Notes: generated by a model not told the origin, from the sequence alone. A DNA stretch of 49,591 bases from Oscillospiraceae bacterium (GCA_910574935.1 CAJTCU010000019.1:1-49591), one strand, 5' to 3'. Counted from the stretch's first letter, positions 23,430 to 32,509 are shown. Program-made: numbers and translations.

Positions 23430-24746
23430 ATGGTATTAAACGATGAAATCCATGTCGTGGAGCTTGTGTATGCGGGGCAGGAAATCGAAGTGACGGAAAC
23501 AGGCACGGAGTTTTACAATGAGCGTCAGCGTATGGAAATCGACCTCAACAAAACCCTTGAGGTGGATGAAGCATACGGCGTAGGGAACAACGGCGAAATC
23601 AAGGACGTTACGTTCGGTCTGTATGCCGCCGAGGAGATTACCGCAGCCGACGGCTCTGTTATCCCTGCGGACGGATTGATTGAAGTCATCTTCCTTGATG
23701 AGAACGGTCACGGAAAAGCTATCAGCGATTTACCGATGGGCAGCTACTATGTGCAGGAAATATCAACAAATGCCGCCTACCTTGTCAGCGATGAGAAATA
23801 CCCTGTTGACTTTGAGTACGCAGGGCAGGAAACAGCCGTTGTGAATATCACGGCAAATGAGGGCGAAGCCATTGAAAACGAACTGATTTACGGCTCTGTC
23901 AGCGGCAGGAAATCCAACGAGGACGGCGAAGATTTAGGCGGTGCGTTAATCGGCATCTTTCAGACGGGGACAACGGAATATACAAAGGAAAATGCGATTG
24001 CAACTGCCACATCCGAGGATGACGGCAGTTTTTCTTTTGGGGAAGTTCCGTATGGCACATGGGTAATCCGTGAAATCGAAAGCCCGAAAGGATATGTACT
24101 ATCCGAGGAAGAAATCAGCGTAACAATCAGCGAGGTTGACGAAGTTGTGGAGATTGAGCTTGTAAACTACTTCATCAAAGGCAATATCGCTCTGACTAAG
24201 GTAGACAAGGACTATCCCGACAACAAGCTCACAGGTGCGATATTTGAAATTTACTCTGATACAAACGAAGATGGAAAACTGGACAAGAAAGATGAGCTTC
24301 TCGGCGAGATGGGCGAGGTGGAGAAAGGCGTGTACCAGATGAACGACCTCAGATACGGTAAGTACCTTGTCCGTGAGAAAACAGCCCCGACAGGATTTGT
24401 TCTGGATGAGAACGTCTATCCCGTATCCATCGAGGAAAACGGCAAGACCTACAACGTGGAGAATGAAGCGGGCAAGGGCTTCTTGAATGAAGCGCAGAAA
24501 GGCTCATTAAAAATCTTCAAGACATCCTCTGGCTATATCCTGCCCGCCAACCAGAAAGTGACGGTCAAAGTGGATGAAACGGCAACCGTAACCATGCACA
24601 ACGAGCTGCGTGACACACCGAAAACAGGCGACGACTTTAACCTCGGCTTGTGGGTCAGCCTTGCGGCGGCATTTACAGCCGGTGCGGGAATCTTTGGATT
24701 TGCAGGCTACCAGTGCGGAAGAAAGAAAAAGGAGCATTCCTGTTAA
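23430..24746 (+). pseudogene. 5'-truncated SpaA-repeat surface protein with LPXTG-like anchor
   Basis: 438 residues of repeated SpaA/prealbumin-like beta domains, each ending in patterns such as G-S-Y-Y-V-Q-E-I, G-T-W-V-I-R-E-I-E-S-P-K-G-Y and G-K-Y-L-V-R-E-K-T-A-P-T-G-F. A T-P-K-T-G sortase-like motif, a membrane helix and the basic tail R-K-K-K-E-H follow. There is no signal peptide and no ribosome binding site before 23430, so the 5' part is missing. Within the last repeat K-T-S-S runs straight into G-Y-I-L-P, suggesting an internal domain deletion. Intact relatives are long cell-wall adhesins carried by conjugative elements. Confidence 0.8.
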
Positions 24747-24847
24747 GTAACAAATAGCGGGTTTGCAAAAAATGAGTGTCGCCCATAGAATAATGATTGT
24801 TAACTTGGCGGTTAATAAAAATCATTTTTCAAAGGAGACACCCACAT
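24747..24847 (+). ncRNA. Left-end noncoding region of the IS110-family remnant (possible bridge RNA remnant)
   Basis: About 100 bases lie between the surface-protein stop and the transposase ATG, with AATGATT and AATCATT arms able to form a hairpin. In IS110-group elements the bridge RNA comes from the noncoding DNA at the element end upstream of the gene. The right end is lost here and the left boundary is not defined, so function is unlikely. Confidence 0.3.
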
Positions 24848-25795
24848 ATGAATTGTAAACAAAATGAGAAAATCAATCAAGTAAAAGAATCAACTTTGGT
24901 AGTTGGAATCGATATTGGAAGTACTACACATTATGCCAGAGTTTTTGACTGGCGGGGCATTGAACTTGGGAAGGTTTTTAAATTCAGCAACAGCAGAGAA
25001 GGCTTTGAAAACTTCAAAGACTGGATGCGGTGGTTACAAGACAGGTACAAAAAGTCAGATGTCATTGTAGGAATCGAACCAACCGGCCATTACTGGTTTG
25101 ACCTTGGTGCTTATCTTGAGGATGAAAGCATCCTGCTGGTTATGGTTAACCCTTATGCGGTAAAGCAGACCAAGGAACTGGATGATAACAGCCAAAGTAA
25201 GAATGACAGAAAAGATCCCAAGGTGATAGCAAAGCTTGTCATTGAAGGAAGATATTCAATACCATATACACCAGATGGTGTGTATGCTGATTTAAGAATT
25301 ATGGTGGCCAATCGTAAGAGACTTGTCAGGGAACTTACCCAGATCAAAAACAGATTTGCCAGATGGTTCGCCATATATTTCCCTGAATACAAAGAAGTGT
25401 TTAGGGATTATGAAACACAAAGCAGTATGCTGCTTTTAAAAGCAGCTTGTACTCCGAGAGCAATAGTGGAACTTGGAGCTGAGAAAATCAATCAAATCTG
25501 GCGTGATGCAAAGTTAAGAGCTGTTGGGATAAAAAGGGCAGCGATCCTGTGTGAAACAGCCAAACGAAGCATAGGCTTAAAGAAAGGCTCTTCGGCAGCC
25601 AGGTATGAAATGAAACTTTTGCTTGCGGATTACGAATATAAAATGGCACAGCTTGATTCCATTATGGAAGAGATAGAAAGTTTGTGCAAAAAGATACCCG
25701 AAAGCGAGCAGATGCTTGCCATCAAAGGTATAGGAATGATCACTGTAAGGTTATTCCTTTGTGCAAATCGGCACGATAGAATATATTCGAGGTGA
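24848..25795 (+). pseudogene. IS110-family transposase, 3'-truncated
   Basis: Starts M-N-C-K-Q-N-E-K-I-N with an AAAGGAGAC ribosome binding site. The DEDD catalytic domain is present (V-V-G-I-D-I-G-S-T-T-H-Y, V-G-I-E-P-T-G-H-Y-W, N-D-R-K-D-P-K-V-I-A-K-L). The Transposase_20 domain begins at A-I-K-G-I-G-M-I-T-V and then breaks into unrelated codons R-L-F-L-C-A-N, so the serine-containing C-terminal part is gone. The break is followed directly by an XRE gene. The remnant cannot move by itself. Confidence 0.88.
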
Positions 25796-25801
25796 ATGAT
25801 T

Positions 25802-26158
25802 ATGCCGATTGATGATTTAACCGCTTTAGGGCAAAAAATGCGGGAAGCCCGAAAAAGAAAAGACCTGACACAGCAGGAGCTTTCTGATATGAGCCATGTA
25901 TCTGTCAAGCAGATTGCCAAGATTGAAAAAGGGCAGATGAATCCGTCCTTTTTGATTTTGAAGGCACTGGCAAAGGTACTGCCGATTTCTCTGGATTCTT
26001 TAATCAATCCAGATGTTTCCCCGGAAGATGAGGGAGCCGGTCAGATGAAGATGTTGTATTGCAGCTGCCCGTCAGAAATGCGTGAAACACTCTTGCACCA
26101 TACGCAGGAAACCATGAAAGAACGAACCGAACGATCCGGGAAATTTGAAACGAATTGA
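25802..26158 (+). CDS. XRE-family regulator of conjugative-element type
   Basis: 118 residues from M-P-I-D-D-L-T-A-L-G-Q-K-M-R-E-A-R-K-R-K-D-L-T. The helix-turn-helix is L-T-Q-Q-E-L-S-D-M-S-H-V-S-V-K-Q-I-A-K-I-E-K. GAGGTGA sits 6 bases before the ATG at 25802, which makes that start better than 25796. The tail M-K-M-L-Y-C-S-C-P-S-E-M-R-E-T-L resembles regulators found on Tn916-like elements. It follows the broken IS110 copy and precedes oriT-like module B, so it is part of the mobile region. Confidence 0.75.
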   Translation: MPIDDLTALGQKMREARKRKDLTQQELSDMSHVSVKQIAKIEKGQMNPSFLILKALAKVLPISLDSLINPDVSPEDEGAGQMKMLYCSCPSEMRETLLHHTQETMKERTERSGKFETN

Positions 26159-26214
26159 GCTGGTGAGTGAATTTAACAAATTTCTCACCGGCTTTGTTCT
26201 TTTTCGAGAAAAAG

Positions 26215-26363
26215 AAGGTTATCCCGTTCCGGGATAACCTTGGCAAGCAAAAACGGACTTCCAGCGTTACCGCCGGAAATCCGTTTTTGCTTGCTGGGAC
26301 AGCGTCCCAAACCCTTTGAACAGCCCCTTGCCGGGACTGGCTGCGCATTCCGTTTCCGAATGC
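26215..26363 (-). other. OriT-like multi-hairpin module B
   Basis: Read on the minus strand: GCATTC with GAATGC (26363-26345), the line GCGCAGCCAG, then CAG-T-CCC with GGGGCTG, then TCAAAGGGTTTGGG (26319-26306), then a 15-base perfect stem (26294-26280 with 26257-26243), then a 12-base perfect stem (26241-26230 with 26226-26215). The order matches module A at 15535-15671. The unpaired line is conserved and the stems differ in sequence but stay paired, which points to selection on structure. The module occupies the gap between the XRE gene and the hydrolase gene. Confidence 0.6.
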
Positions 26364-26410
26364 TGATAGCTTGTTTCTTTTGCCGTTGTACGGCAGTTAT
26401 ATTGCTTGTT

Positions 26411-27388
26411 TTAATTATTCTTCTCTACATCCTGCCAGTTGGCATTACTCAGGATTTCGGCGTTTTCCCCCAAAAACACCTTCCCGGCTTCCTGGTCGTC
26501 CTTAAGGAGGTAGAGCATCCATGCGGTCATGTACCCATCCGTCCGTACCTGCATCTGCTCATGTTCGGCTCCGGCAACACGAGCGCGAATTTTCAATACA
26601 TCGTCTGTCATGCTGTCATAAATTTCTATTAACGAGGCCAAGGGTGCCACACCGCCAAATTCAGCATGGATGTCTGCCACACCCAAGTCATCAGAAGTGC
26701 CAGTGGCCGCCGTCATAAAATAAGGAATGGTAATTTGGGAGCTGTCATACTCCCATCCCATGCTGGTGGCCAGTAATGGATACGCCGCGCTGCCAGTGAA
26801 GATTGCTTTGTAGAGGTGGCTGTTTCCATATTTGGTGGCTGCGCCCAGCGCCCCCGCGCCACCCTGGGAATACCCGGTAATTCCGATATTTTCCCGGTCG
26901 ATTTGACTGGCAATCTCACTCTCGGTTAGCACAAAGTCTAAAGCAATGGAAGCTGTCTCGCCGGTGCCGGCCTGGGGGTCATCCGTACCTACGACGCCCC
27001 CCCCCCAAGAGGCCAGCCGCTGGAAGAAGGGCAGATAGATTTTAGCGGGTGTGTTGCTTCCGTTCACCACCATCACCATAGGGTATTGTTTGCCGCTAGT
27101 CCTCATCTCTGCGGGATAATATATGCGGATGGTACCGGTGGATTTGTTGTCCGATTTGTACTCCAGATGCTCCACCTCATAGCTGCCCTGGCCTGCATAG
27201 TATTCCTCCAGCTTACCGCCTGCGGGAAATACCTCGGCAAACGATTTATAGTAGTCATCCGGCAGAATGGGGGTGTTCAGCGTTTTCCAATTCTTATACT
27301 GGGCATAAGCAAAAAATGCCGCCAATACTACCACCAGCGCCAACACCACGGTTCCTAAAATCTTCAACGGTTTTTTCACCACGGCCAT
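26411..27388 (-). CDS. Membrane-anchored alpha/beta hydrolase
   Basis: 325 residues. An N-terminal membrane helix (I-L-G-T-V-V-L-A-L-V-V-V-L-A-A-F-F) leads to an extracytoplasmic hydrolase domain. The nucleophile elbow is G-I-T-G-Y-S-Q-G-G (G-x-S-x-G), and the likely catalytic histidine is in G-A-E-H-E-Q-M. The substrate is unknown; it may be an esterase or lipase. AGGAG directly abuts the ATG at 27388, so the GTG codons at 27382 or 27379, at better spacing, may be the true start. It follows mfd on the same strand and seems to be the first ordinary chromosomal gene to the right of the mobile region. Confidence 0.75.
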   Translation of the reverse strand: MAVVKKPLKILGTVVLALVVVLAAFFAYAQYKNWKTLNTPILPDDYYKSFAEVFPAGGKLEEYYAGQGSYEVEHLEYKSDNKSTGTIRIYYPAEMRTSGKQYPMVMVVNGSNTPAKIYLPFFQRLASWGGGVVGTDDPQAGTGETASIALDFVLTESEIASQIDRENIGITGYSQGGAGALGAATKYGNSHLYKAIFTGSAAYPLLATSMGWEYDSSQITIPYFMTAATGTSDDLGVADIHAEFGGVAPLASLIEIYDSMTDDVLKIRARVAGAEHEQMQVRTDGYMTAWMLYLLKDDQEAGKVFLGENAEILSNANWQDVEKNN

Positions 27389-27497
27389 CTCCTGCTTTCT
27401 CTTGACTTCGCCAAAGAAACGTTTTATGATAATCGCATTCGGAACAAACGTCCCCAAAGGAGCTGGAGAAATAGGGCGGAGCTGCTCCTCTGTCCCC

Positions 27498-30400
27498 TTA
27501 TTCCTCCATAACATCCAGCGCTTGAGAGAGCGCCTCCATTGGCGGCTGGTTTTGCAGCTTTACGCTTAGGTAGGGGCGGCTTCCCGCGCTAAGCAGCACC
27601 CGGCCCGGCAGTTTCTTCACCAAACGGCCCACCTGCTCCATGTCCATGCCGTTCTTATACAGCAGCAGGGCCCCGCTCTGCTGTTTGATCTCCGAAATGC
27701 CCAGCAGCCCCGCCCGGTTGCGCAGCAGTGCCACGTCAATCAGCCCCTTCACGGCCTCCGGCGGCTCGCCGAACCGGTCGATGAGCTCGTCGGTGACGTC
27801 CAGGGCGTCCTCTTGGGTGCGCACCTCGGCAATGCGCCTGTACACGTCCAGCCGCAGGTTAATACTATCGATATAATCCTCGGGGATATGGGCCTGTATC
27901 TGCATATCCACCAGACAGCCCTCGTCCACCGGCTGGGCAGGGGTCTCGCCCTTCATTAAACTGACCGCCTCGTTGAGCAGCTTCACATACATATCATAGC
28001 CCACAGCCTCCATGTGGCCGTGCTGCTCGCCCCCTAAGATATTCCCCGCGCCGCGGATTTCCAGGTCTCGCATGGCAATTTTGAAGCCCGAGCCGAACTC
28101 GGTAAACTCCCGGATGGCGGAAAGGCGCTTTTGGGCAATCTCTGTCAGCGCCTTATTGGGGGTATAGGTCAGGTAGGCATAGGCCCGGCGGTTGCTTCTG
28201 CCCACCCGGCCCCGCAGCTGGTGCAGCTGGCTAAGGCCCATGCGGTCCGCGTTTTCAATGATCAAGGTATTGGCCGTGGGTACATCCACGCCGGTCTCAA
28301 TAATGGTGGTGCACACCAAAACATCTATCTCATGGTCCAGCAGCTGCCGCCACACCTCGCTAAGCTCCTCCTCGTCCATCTTGCCGTGGCCCATGCCAAT
28401 GCGGGCCTCGGGGATGTCCTGCTGGATCTGGGCGGCAATGCGGGGAATAGCGGCCACGTCGTTGCGCAAATAGTAAACCTGCCCGCCCCGCCGCAGCTCC
28501 CGGCGGATGGCGTCGCAGATCACCCCCCGGTCATGCTCCATCACATAGGTCTGCACTGGGTGCCGGTCCTGGGGGGCCTCCTCAATGACGGACATATCTC
28601 GGATGCCGGAGAGGGCCATGTTCAGGGTGCGGGGAATGGGGGTGGCGGACAGGGTGAGCACGTCGGCGGACTGACACAGGGCCTTTAGTTTTTCCTTTTG
28701 GGCCACGCCAAAGCGCTGCTCCTCGTCAATAATCACCAGCCCCAGGTCCTTAAAGCCCACGTCCTTGGAGACCAGCCGGTGGGTGCCCACCACAATATCC
28801 ACGCCGCCCCGCTTTACCTTGCGGATAATCTGGTCCTGCTGCTTGGGGTTGCGAAACCGCGAGAGCAGCTCCACGTCCACGGGAAATCCCTCCATCCGCT
28901 TTAGAATGGTCTGGTAGTGCTGCCAGGCCAAAATGGTGGTGGGCACCAGAATGGCGCACTGCTTGCCGCTGGTCACGCACTTAAAGGCGGCCCGCAGGGC
29001 CACCTCGGTTTTGCCAAAGCCCACGTCGCCGCACAGCAGCCGGTCCATAGGGGGCTCCCGCTCCATATCGTCTTTAATTTCGCTCACGCAGCGCAGCTGG
29101 TCCTCAGTCTCGTCAAACTCAAACCTGGCCTCAAAATCCCGCTGCCACTCTCCATCAGGAGGAAAGGCAAAGCCCTTCTGCCGCATCCGGGCCGCGTATA
29201 GCTGAATCAGCTCTTTGGCAATGTCTTTCACAGCGGCCCGCACTTTGGCTTTCTGCCGCTGCCAGTCTGCCCCGCCCAGGCGGCTTAGGCGTACGGCGGC
29301 GTCCTCTTTGGGGCCGATGTATTTGGAAACCATGTCCAGCTGAGTGACGGGAATATACAGGGTGTCGTTTTTCTGGTAGCGCACCTTGATATAGTCCTTG
29401 GCCACGCCGTTCATCTCCAGCTTGTGGATGCCCTCAAACACCCCGATGCCGTGGGAGGCATGGACCACAAAGTCTCCTGGATTCAGCTCTGAAAGGCTGG
29501 AAATCTCCTTGGCGTGCTTGTTTTTCTTGGCCTTACGGCTCTTTTGCATGGCAATGCGGCCCCGGGCAATTAGGGCAAAGCCCGCGTCCGGCCAGTCGAA
29601 GCCAGCGGAAAGTACCCCGCTGGTAACCGTTACAGTACCCCGGGCGGCGGTGGAGGGGTTTTCAATATAGGAGGCGGGCAGACCAGACTGTTTCAGGTCG
29701 GCGGCCAGGGCCTCTCCCGCCCGCTGGGTACCGGAGAGCACCACACAGGCCCTGCCTTGGTTCAAAAGGGCAGTCAGGTCCTCCTGCAAAAGCTGTACCC
29801 CGCCCCCCCAGGCGGGAAACTGCCGCACGTTAAAATTGGCCAAAGTCTTGGTGGGCACTTCATAGCTGCCCCGGGCGAACACGTCCATAAACACCGTGGG
29901 GACCCGCTGGGCCTGGCCCAGGGCGTACTCCCAGGTCTCGCTGTAAGCGTCCAGGCCCTTGCACAACAGGCCCTCGTCCAAGTAGGCGGCCAGGTCCTGG
30001 CCCCACTGGACCAGCCCCGTGCGAATGCGCTCTTTCAGCTTGTTCCCCTCAGAGAAAAACAGCAGGCATTCCTCGGCTGGGAAGTAGTCAAACAGGGTTG
30101 AAACCCCGCCGTACATCAAGGGCAGGAATTTGTCCGTCGAGCCGGGCCGCAGGCCGTTTTTCAGCTTTTCCACCTCGGCTTCCAGCACCTGACGGGCCTT
30201 TGGGGCCCGCTTGCCCCGTAGGCTCTTGGAAAGGGCCTCTATTTTTTTAATTAGGTCCGGCCCGTCGGGGATCACCTCCACGCAGGGAGCCAGGTCCACC
30301 TGGTCCACTGGGTCGGTGCGGCGCTGGGTGGCTGGGTCGAAAAAGCTCACCGAGTCTACCTCATCCCCCCAAAACTCCACCCGCACAGGCTGGGGTGCGC

Positions 30401-30953
30401 TGGGGGAAAAGAAGTCCACAATGCCTCCCCGGCGGCTGAACTGCCCCGGCCCCTCAATCTGGTCCTCCCGGGTGTAGCCACAGTTTACCAGAGCGGAGAG
30501 CAGCCCATCTATGGGCAGCTCCCGCCCGGGGGCAATCGTGAACAAACGGCTCTTTAGCTGCTGGGGGCCCATGGTGTATTGCAGCGCGGCGTCAATACAG
30601 GCCACCACACAGTTGCAAGAGCCGTTTTGCATTTTAGAGAGTGCCTCCAGCCGCAGGCGCTCATACTCTCGGGAAGAGACAGCCGTATCCCGAAAGTTAA
30701 AGTCCCGCATAGGGTACTGCGTAGGAGCCAGCCCTAAAGCGGAGAGGTCCTCAAAAAAGCGCTGGCTTTCCGCCTCGTCGGCGGCAATGACCAGGCCCCG
30801 GCGGCCGGTCTGGTGGCACAGGGCGGCAATGACCACACACTTATGCACGCCAGAAAGCCCCGCGGCCACGGCAGGGGCGGCGCCAGTATCAATGGCCCGG
30901 GCTAGAGCAGAATATTCGGGTGAGCGGGAAAGAGCGGAAAATATGGATTTCAT
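27498..30953 (-). CDS. mfd: Transcription-repair coupling factor Mfd
   Basis: 1151 residues, normal length. The UvrB-like N-terminal module includes G-G-I-V-D-F-F-S-P. The RNA polymerase interaction domain includes G-D-F-V-V-H-A-S-H-G-I-G-V-F-E-G. The RecG-like helicase has Walker A G-D-V-G-F-G-K-T-E-V-A-L and the D-E-E-Q box (I-I-D-E-E-Q-R-F-G-V), then T-A-T-P-I-P-R-T-L-N and R-G-R-V-G-R-S. A C-terminal TRCF domain follows. Mfd removes stalled RNA polymerase at lesions and recruits UvrA. GAGG lies just upstream of the ATG. The gene reads without interruption. Confidence 0.97.
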   Translation of the reverse strand: MKSIFSALSRSPEYSALARAIDTGAAPAVAAGLSGVHKCVVIAALCHQTGRRGLVIAADEAESQRFFEDLSALGLAPTQYPMRDFNFRDTAVSSREYERLRLEALSKMQNGSCNCVVACIDAALQYTMGPQQLKSRLFTIAPGRELPIDGLLSALVNCGYTREDQIEGPGQFSRRGGIVDFFSPSAPQPVRVEFWGDEVDSVSFFDPATQRRTDPVDQVDLAPCVEVIPDGPDLIKKIEALSKSLRGKRAPKARQVLEAEVEKLKNGLRPGSTDKFLPLMYGGVSTLFDYFPAEECLLFFSEGNKLKERIRTGLVQWGQDLAAYLDEGLLCKGLDAYSETWEYALGQAQRVPTVFMDVFARGSYEVPTKTLANFNVRQFPAWGGGVQLLQEDLTALLNQGRACVVLSGTQRAGEALAADLKQSGLPASYIENPSTAARGTVTVTSGVLSAGFDWPDAGFALIARGRIAMQKSRKAKKNKHAKEISSLSELNPGDFVVHASHGIGVFEGIHKLEMNGVAKDYIKVRYQKNDTLYIPVTQLDMVSKYIGPKEDAAVRLSRLGGADWQRQKAKVRAAVKDIAKELIQLYAARMRQKGFAFPPDGEWQRDFEARFEFDETEDQLRCVSEIKDDMEREPPMDRLLCGDVGFGKTEVALRAAFKCVTSGKQCAILVPTTILAWQHYQTILKRMEGFPVDVELLSRFRNPKQQDQIIRKVKRGGVDIVVGTHRLVSKDVGFKDLGLVIIDEEQRFGVAQKEKLKALCQSADVLTLSATPIPRTLNMALSGIRDMSVIEEAPQDRHPVQTYVMEHDRGVICDAIRRELRRGGQVYYLRNDVAAIPRIAAQIQQDIPEARIGMGHGKMDEEELSEVWRQLLDHEIDVLVCTTIIETGVDVPTANTLIIENADRMGLSQLHQLRGRVGRSNRRAYAYLTYTPNKALTEIAQKRLSAIREFTEFGSGFKIAMRDLEIRGAGNILGGEQHGHMEAVGYDMYVKLLNEAVSLMKGETPAQPVDEGCLVDMQIQAHIPEDYIDSINLRLDVYRRIAEVRTQEDALDVTDELIDRFGEPPEAVKGLIDVALLRNRAGLLGISEIKQQSGALLLYKNGMDMEQVGRLVKKLPGRVLLSAGSRPYLSVKLQNQPPMEALSQALDVMEE

Positions 30954-31248
30954 AGCATGGACCTCAAAGTATTTATAATAATGGCTTTTGGGTAATGGCT
31001 TTTGGGCGGCCTAAGAACTTCTACGCGGGAGCATGAGAAGTGAGAACCCCTGGCCGGGTAACAAGGCAGGCGTCTTTACAGCTTTCTTACAGATATTTTC
31101 GCCCACCGGCCACGGCAAGGAGCTTTGTATAATAACTAAAAGTAAAAAAGGAAGCGGGAGGCGCCGCCGAAAAGCATCCACATCCTTGGCCCTGCTGGGG
31201 GCGGGGCGCGGTGTGCTGGAAAGTTTTGGGCCTAGGCGCTGTTTGCGG
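30954..31248. other. Gap between mfd and the acetyltransferase gene
   Basis: Contains the mfd leader with a tandem repeat of AATGGCTTTTGGG just before it (about 30981-31008). No gene, terminator with a T tract, or RNA gene is evident. Confidence 0.5.
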
Positions 31249-31767
31249 TTAAGGCCCTTCCAGGCAGAACAGCAGCGTATCGATGACGCCCCGCTGGGGA
31301 TGCAGAAGGGCTTTACGGCGCACGCCCTCTTGGGCAAATCCCAAAGACTCCAGCAGCCGCCGGGAGGCCAGGTTGTAGGCATAGCACTCTGCCGTAACCA
31401 TCTGGGCTTCTGTGGCAAACAGATGGGCGATCACGCCGGAGAGGGCTTCCCGGGCATATCCCTGCCGCCGGAATTTTTTGCTGATGATATACCCCAGCTC
31501 CACCGCCGGCACCCCCCGGTGGGCGTCCATCAGGTGGATAAGGCCCGCCCCCTGCCCAGCGCCCTTTTCCACCACCAGGTAGTGCTGGTCATGCTTAGCC
31601 AGCCACTTTAAGTTTTGCAAAAAGCCCGGGTCTTCCATAGAGGCACAGGCGTGATAGCCCCCGTCGTCCAAACAGGTCTGCTCGTCCCCCAGCATGGTGA
31701 ACAGGGCGGGGCCATCCTGAAGGGTTACATTGCGCAGCAAAAGGCGCTGGGTTTCAATGGTCTGCAT
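31249..31767 (-). CDS. GNAT acetyltransferase, RimJ/RimL type
   Basis: 172 residues from M-Q-T-I-E-T-Q-R-L-L-L-R-N-V. The acetyl-CoA binding loop is R-R-Q-G-Y-A-R-E-A-L, preceded by V-E-L-G-Y-I-I-S-K-K-F and followed by N-L-A-S-R-R-L-L-E-S-L-G-F. This is the standard order of N-terminal protein or small-molecule acetyltransferases. AGGAG lies 10 bases before the ATG at 31767. The substrate cannot be read from sequence. A near-consensus promoter lies directly upstream. Confidence 0.88.
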   Translation of the reverse strand: MQTIETQRLLLRNVTLQDGPALFTMLGDEQTCLDDGGYHACASMEDPGFLQNLKWLAKHDQHYLVVEKGAGQGAGLIHLMDAHRGVPAVELGYIISKKFRRQGYAREALSGVIAHLFATEAQMVTAECYAYNLASRRLLESLGFAQEGVRRKALLHPQRGVIDTLLFCLEGP

Positions 31768-31803
31768 TCCATGATCTCCTATAGGCTTTAAGACGTATTT
31801 TTT

Positions 31804-31832
31804 ATTATATCCCTTTGGAAAGAGGATGTCAA
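31804..31832 (-). promoter_or_regulatory. Sigma-A promoter of the acetyltransferase gene
   Basis: On the minus strand TTGACA (31832-31827), 17 bases, then TATAAT (31809-31804): both boxes are perfect consensus. Confidence 0.9.
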
Positions 31833-31916
31833 TGAGCCCTGCTGGCATAAAAAGCTATTTAGAATCAGCGGAAAAAAACGCGCTGGCTGGAACAGCGCGC
31901 ATTGCAGCGTTTTCTC

Positions 31917-31945
31917 TTGACACCGCCGTGCGGTTATGATATATT
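31917..31945 (+). promoter_or_regulatory. Promoter of the rsgA leader
   Basis: TTGACA (31917-31922), 17-base spacer, TATATT (31940-31945). The transcript would run through a MITE copy, a small ORF and a terminator before rsgA. Confidence 0.7.
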
Positions 31946-31963
31946 AAAACTGGTTCTTACAGT

Positions 31964-32127
31964 TAGGGATTGTTTGAAACATCAAAAACGTCGTCTTTTT
32001 GCCCATAAACGGCCCTTTCCGCATCAAAAATCCTCGCCAATCGGAAGATTGACCTGCGGTTTTTCTTTGCAATGGCCCCCTTCTGGGCAAAAGTCTGTCG
32101 TTCCCTCTATGCTCAAACAAGTCCTAA
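31964..32127 (+). repeat. MITE-A copy 1
   Basis: About 164 bases with TA at each end and inverted ends (TAGGGATTGTTTGAA and CAAACAAGTCCTA). Its interior, CGTCTTTTTGCCCATAA and onward, recurs at 33444-33631 (inverted) and 41025-41191, and the ends recur at 34729-34779. It has no coding capacity and is inserted in the rsgA leader. Confidence 0.8.
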
Positions 32128-32187
32128 TCCCAGTTTTTTTCGACTGCTTGCGAGAACAAATCCCAAACAATAAAGGAGGTGGGCCCC

Positions 32188-32262
32188 ATGCTTCAATTGC
32201 ATACGATAAACAGTGAGAACCGCTGCCGGCCCACTGCCAGGGCTGTTTCGGCCCGCCGCTAA
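32188..32262 (+). CDS. 24-residue small ORF in the rsgA leader
   Basis: AAAGGAGG sits at a good distance before an ATG opening a 24-codon frame (M-L-Q-L-H-T-I-N-S-E-N-R-C-R-P, then five more residues to R-A-V-S-A-R-R). It has five arginines. A strong terminator follows 14 bases after its stop. It may be a leader peptide that affects readthrough into rsgA, or a small protein; the ribosome binding site is the main evidence. Confidence 0.45.
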   Translation: MLQLHTINSENRCRPTARAVSARR

Positions 32263-32275
32263 GGCCCGCTTTGTA

Positions 32276-32316
32276 AAGAGCGCTCCCTGTTTTTTGGGGG
32301 GAGCGCTCTTTTTGCG
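32276..32316 (+). terminator. Terminator or attenuator before rsgA
   Basis: AAGAGCGCTCCC (32276-32287) pairs with its complement (32299-32310), followed by a T tract. It lies between the 24-codon ORF and rsgA, inside the likely rsgA transcript. Confidence 0.85.
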
Positions 32317-32353
32317 TTGTATGGGCCGCGGAAGAGAAAAGGAGGTATGTTTT

Positions 32354-32509
32354 ATGGACAATCATATGAAGCACATTCACCATTGCGGCATAACAGAAAT
32401 TCAGGAGGGAATCTATGACAAATATCGACTTGCGGAAGTACGGCTTTCCTGCCGCCCTTCTGCCACAAAGCGGCTCCCTGGCCCCGGCCCGGGTCACCGC
32501 GGTTTTTAA
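32354..32509 (+). CDS. 51-codon ORF overlapping the start of rsgA
   Basis: AAAAGGAGG is 8 bases before the ATG, a stronger site than that of rsgA itself. The peptide begins M-D-N-H-M-K-H-I-H-H-C-G-I, with four His in the first ten codons. It overlaps the first 95 bases of rsgA in another frame. It may be a translated leader whose ribosomes influence rsgA initiation; it may also be chance. Confidence 0.35.
   Translation: MDNHMKHIHHCGITEIQEGIYDKYRLAEVRLSCRPSATKRLPGPGPGHRGF

Noticed and set aside
27389-27514. N-terminal extension of the hydrolase overlapping mfd
   Set aside because: The extra residues are not signal-like and would place the membrane helix internally; the start near 27388 gives a normal N-terminal anchor.
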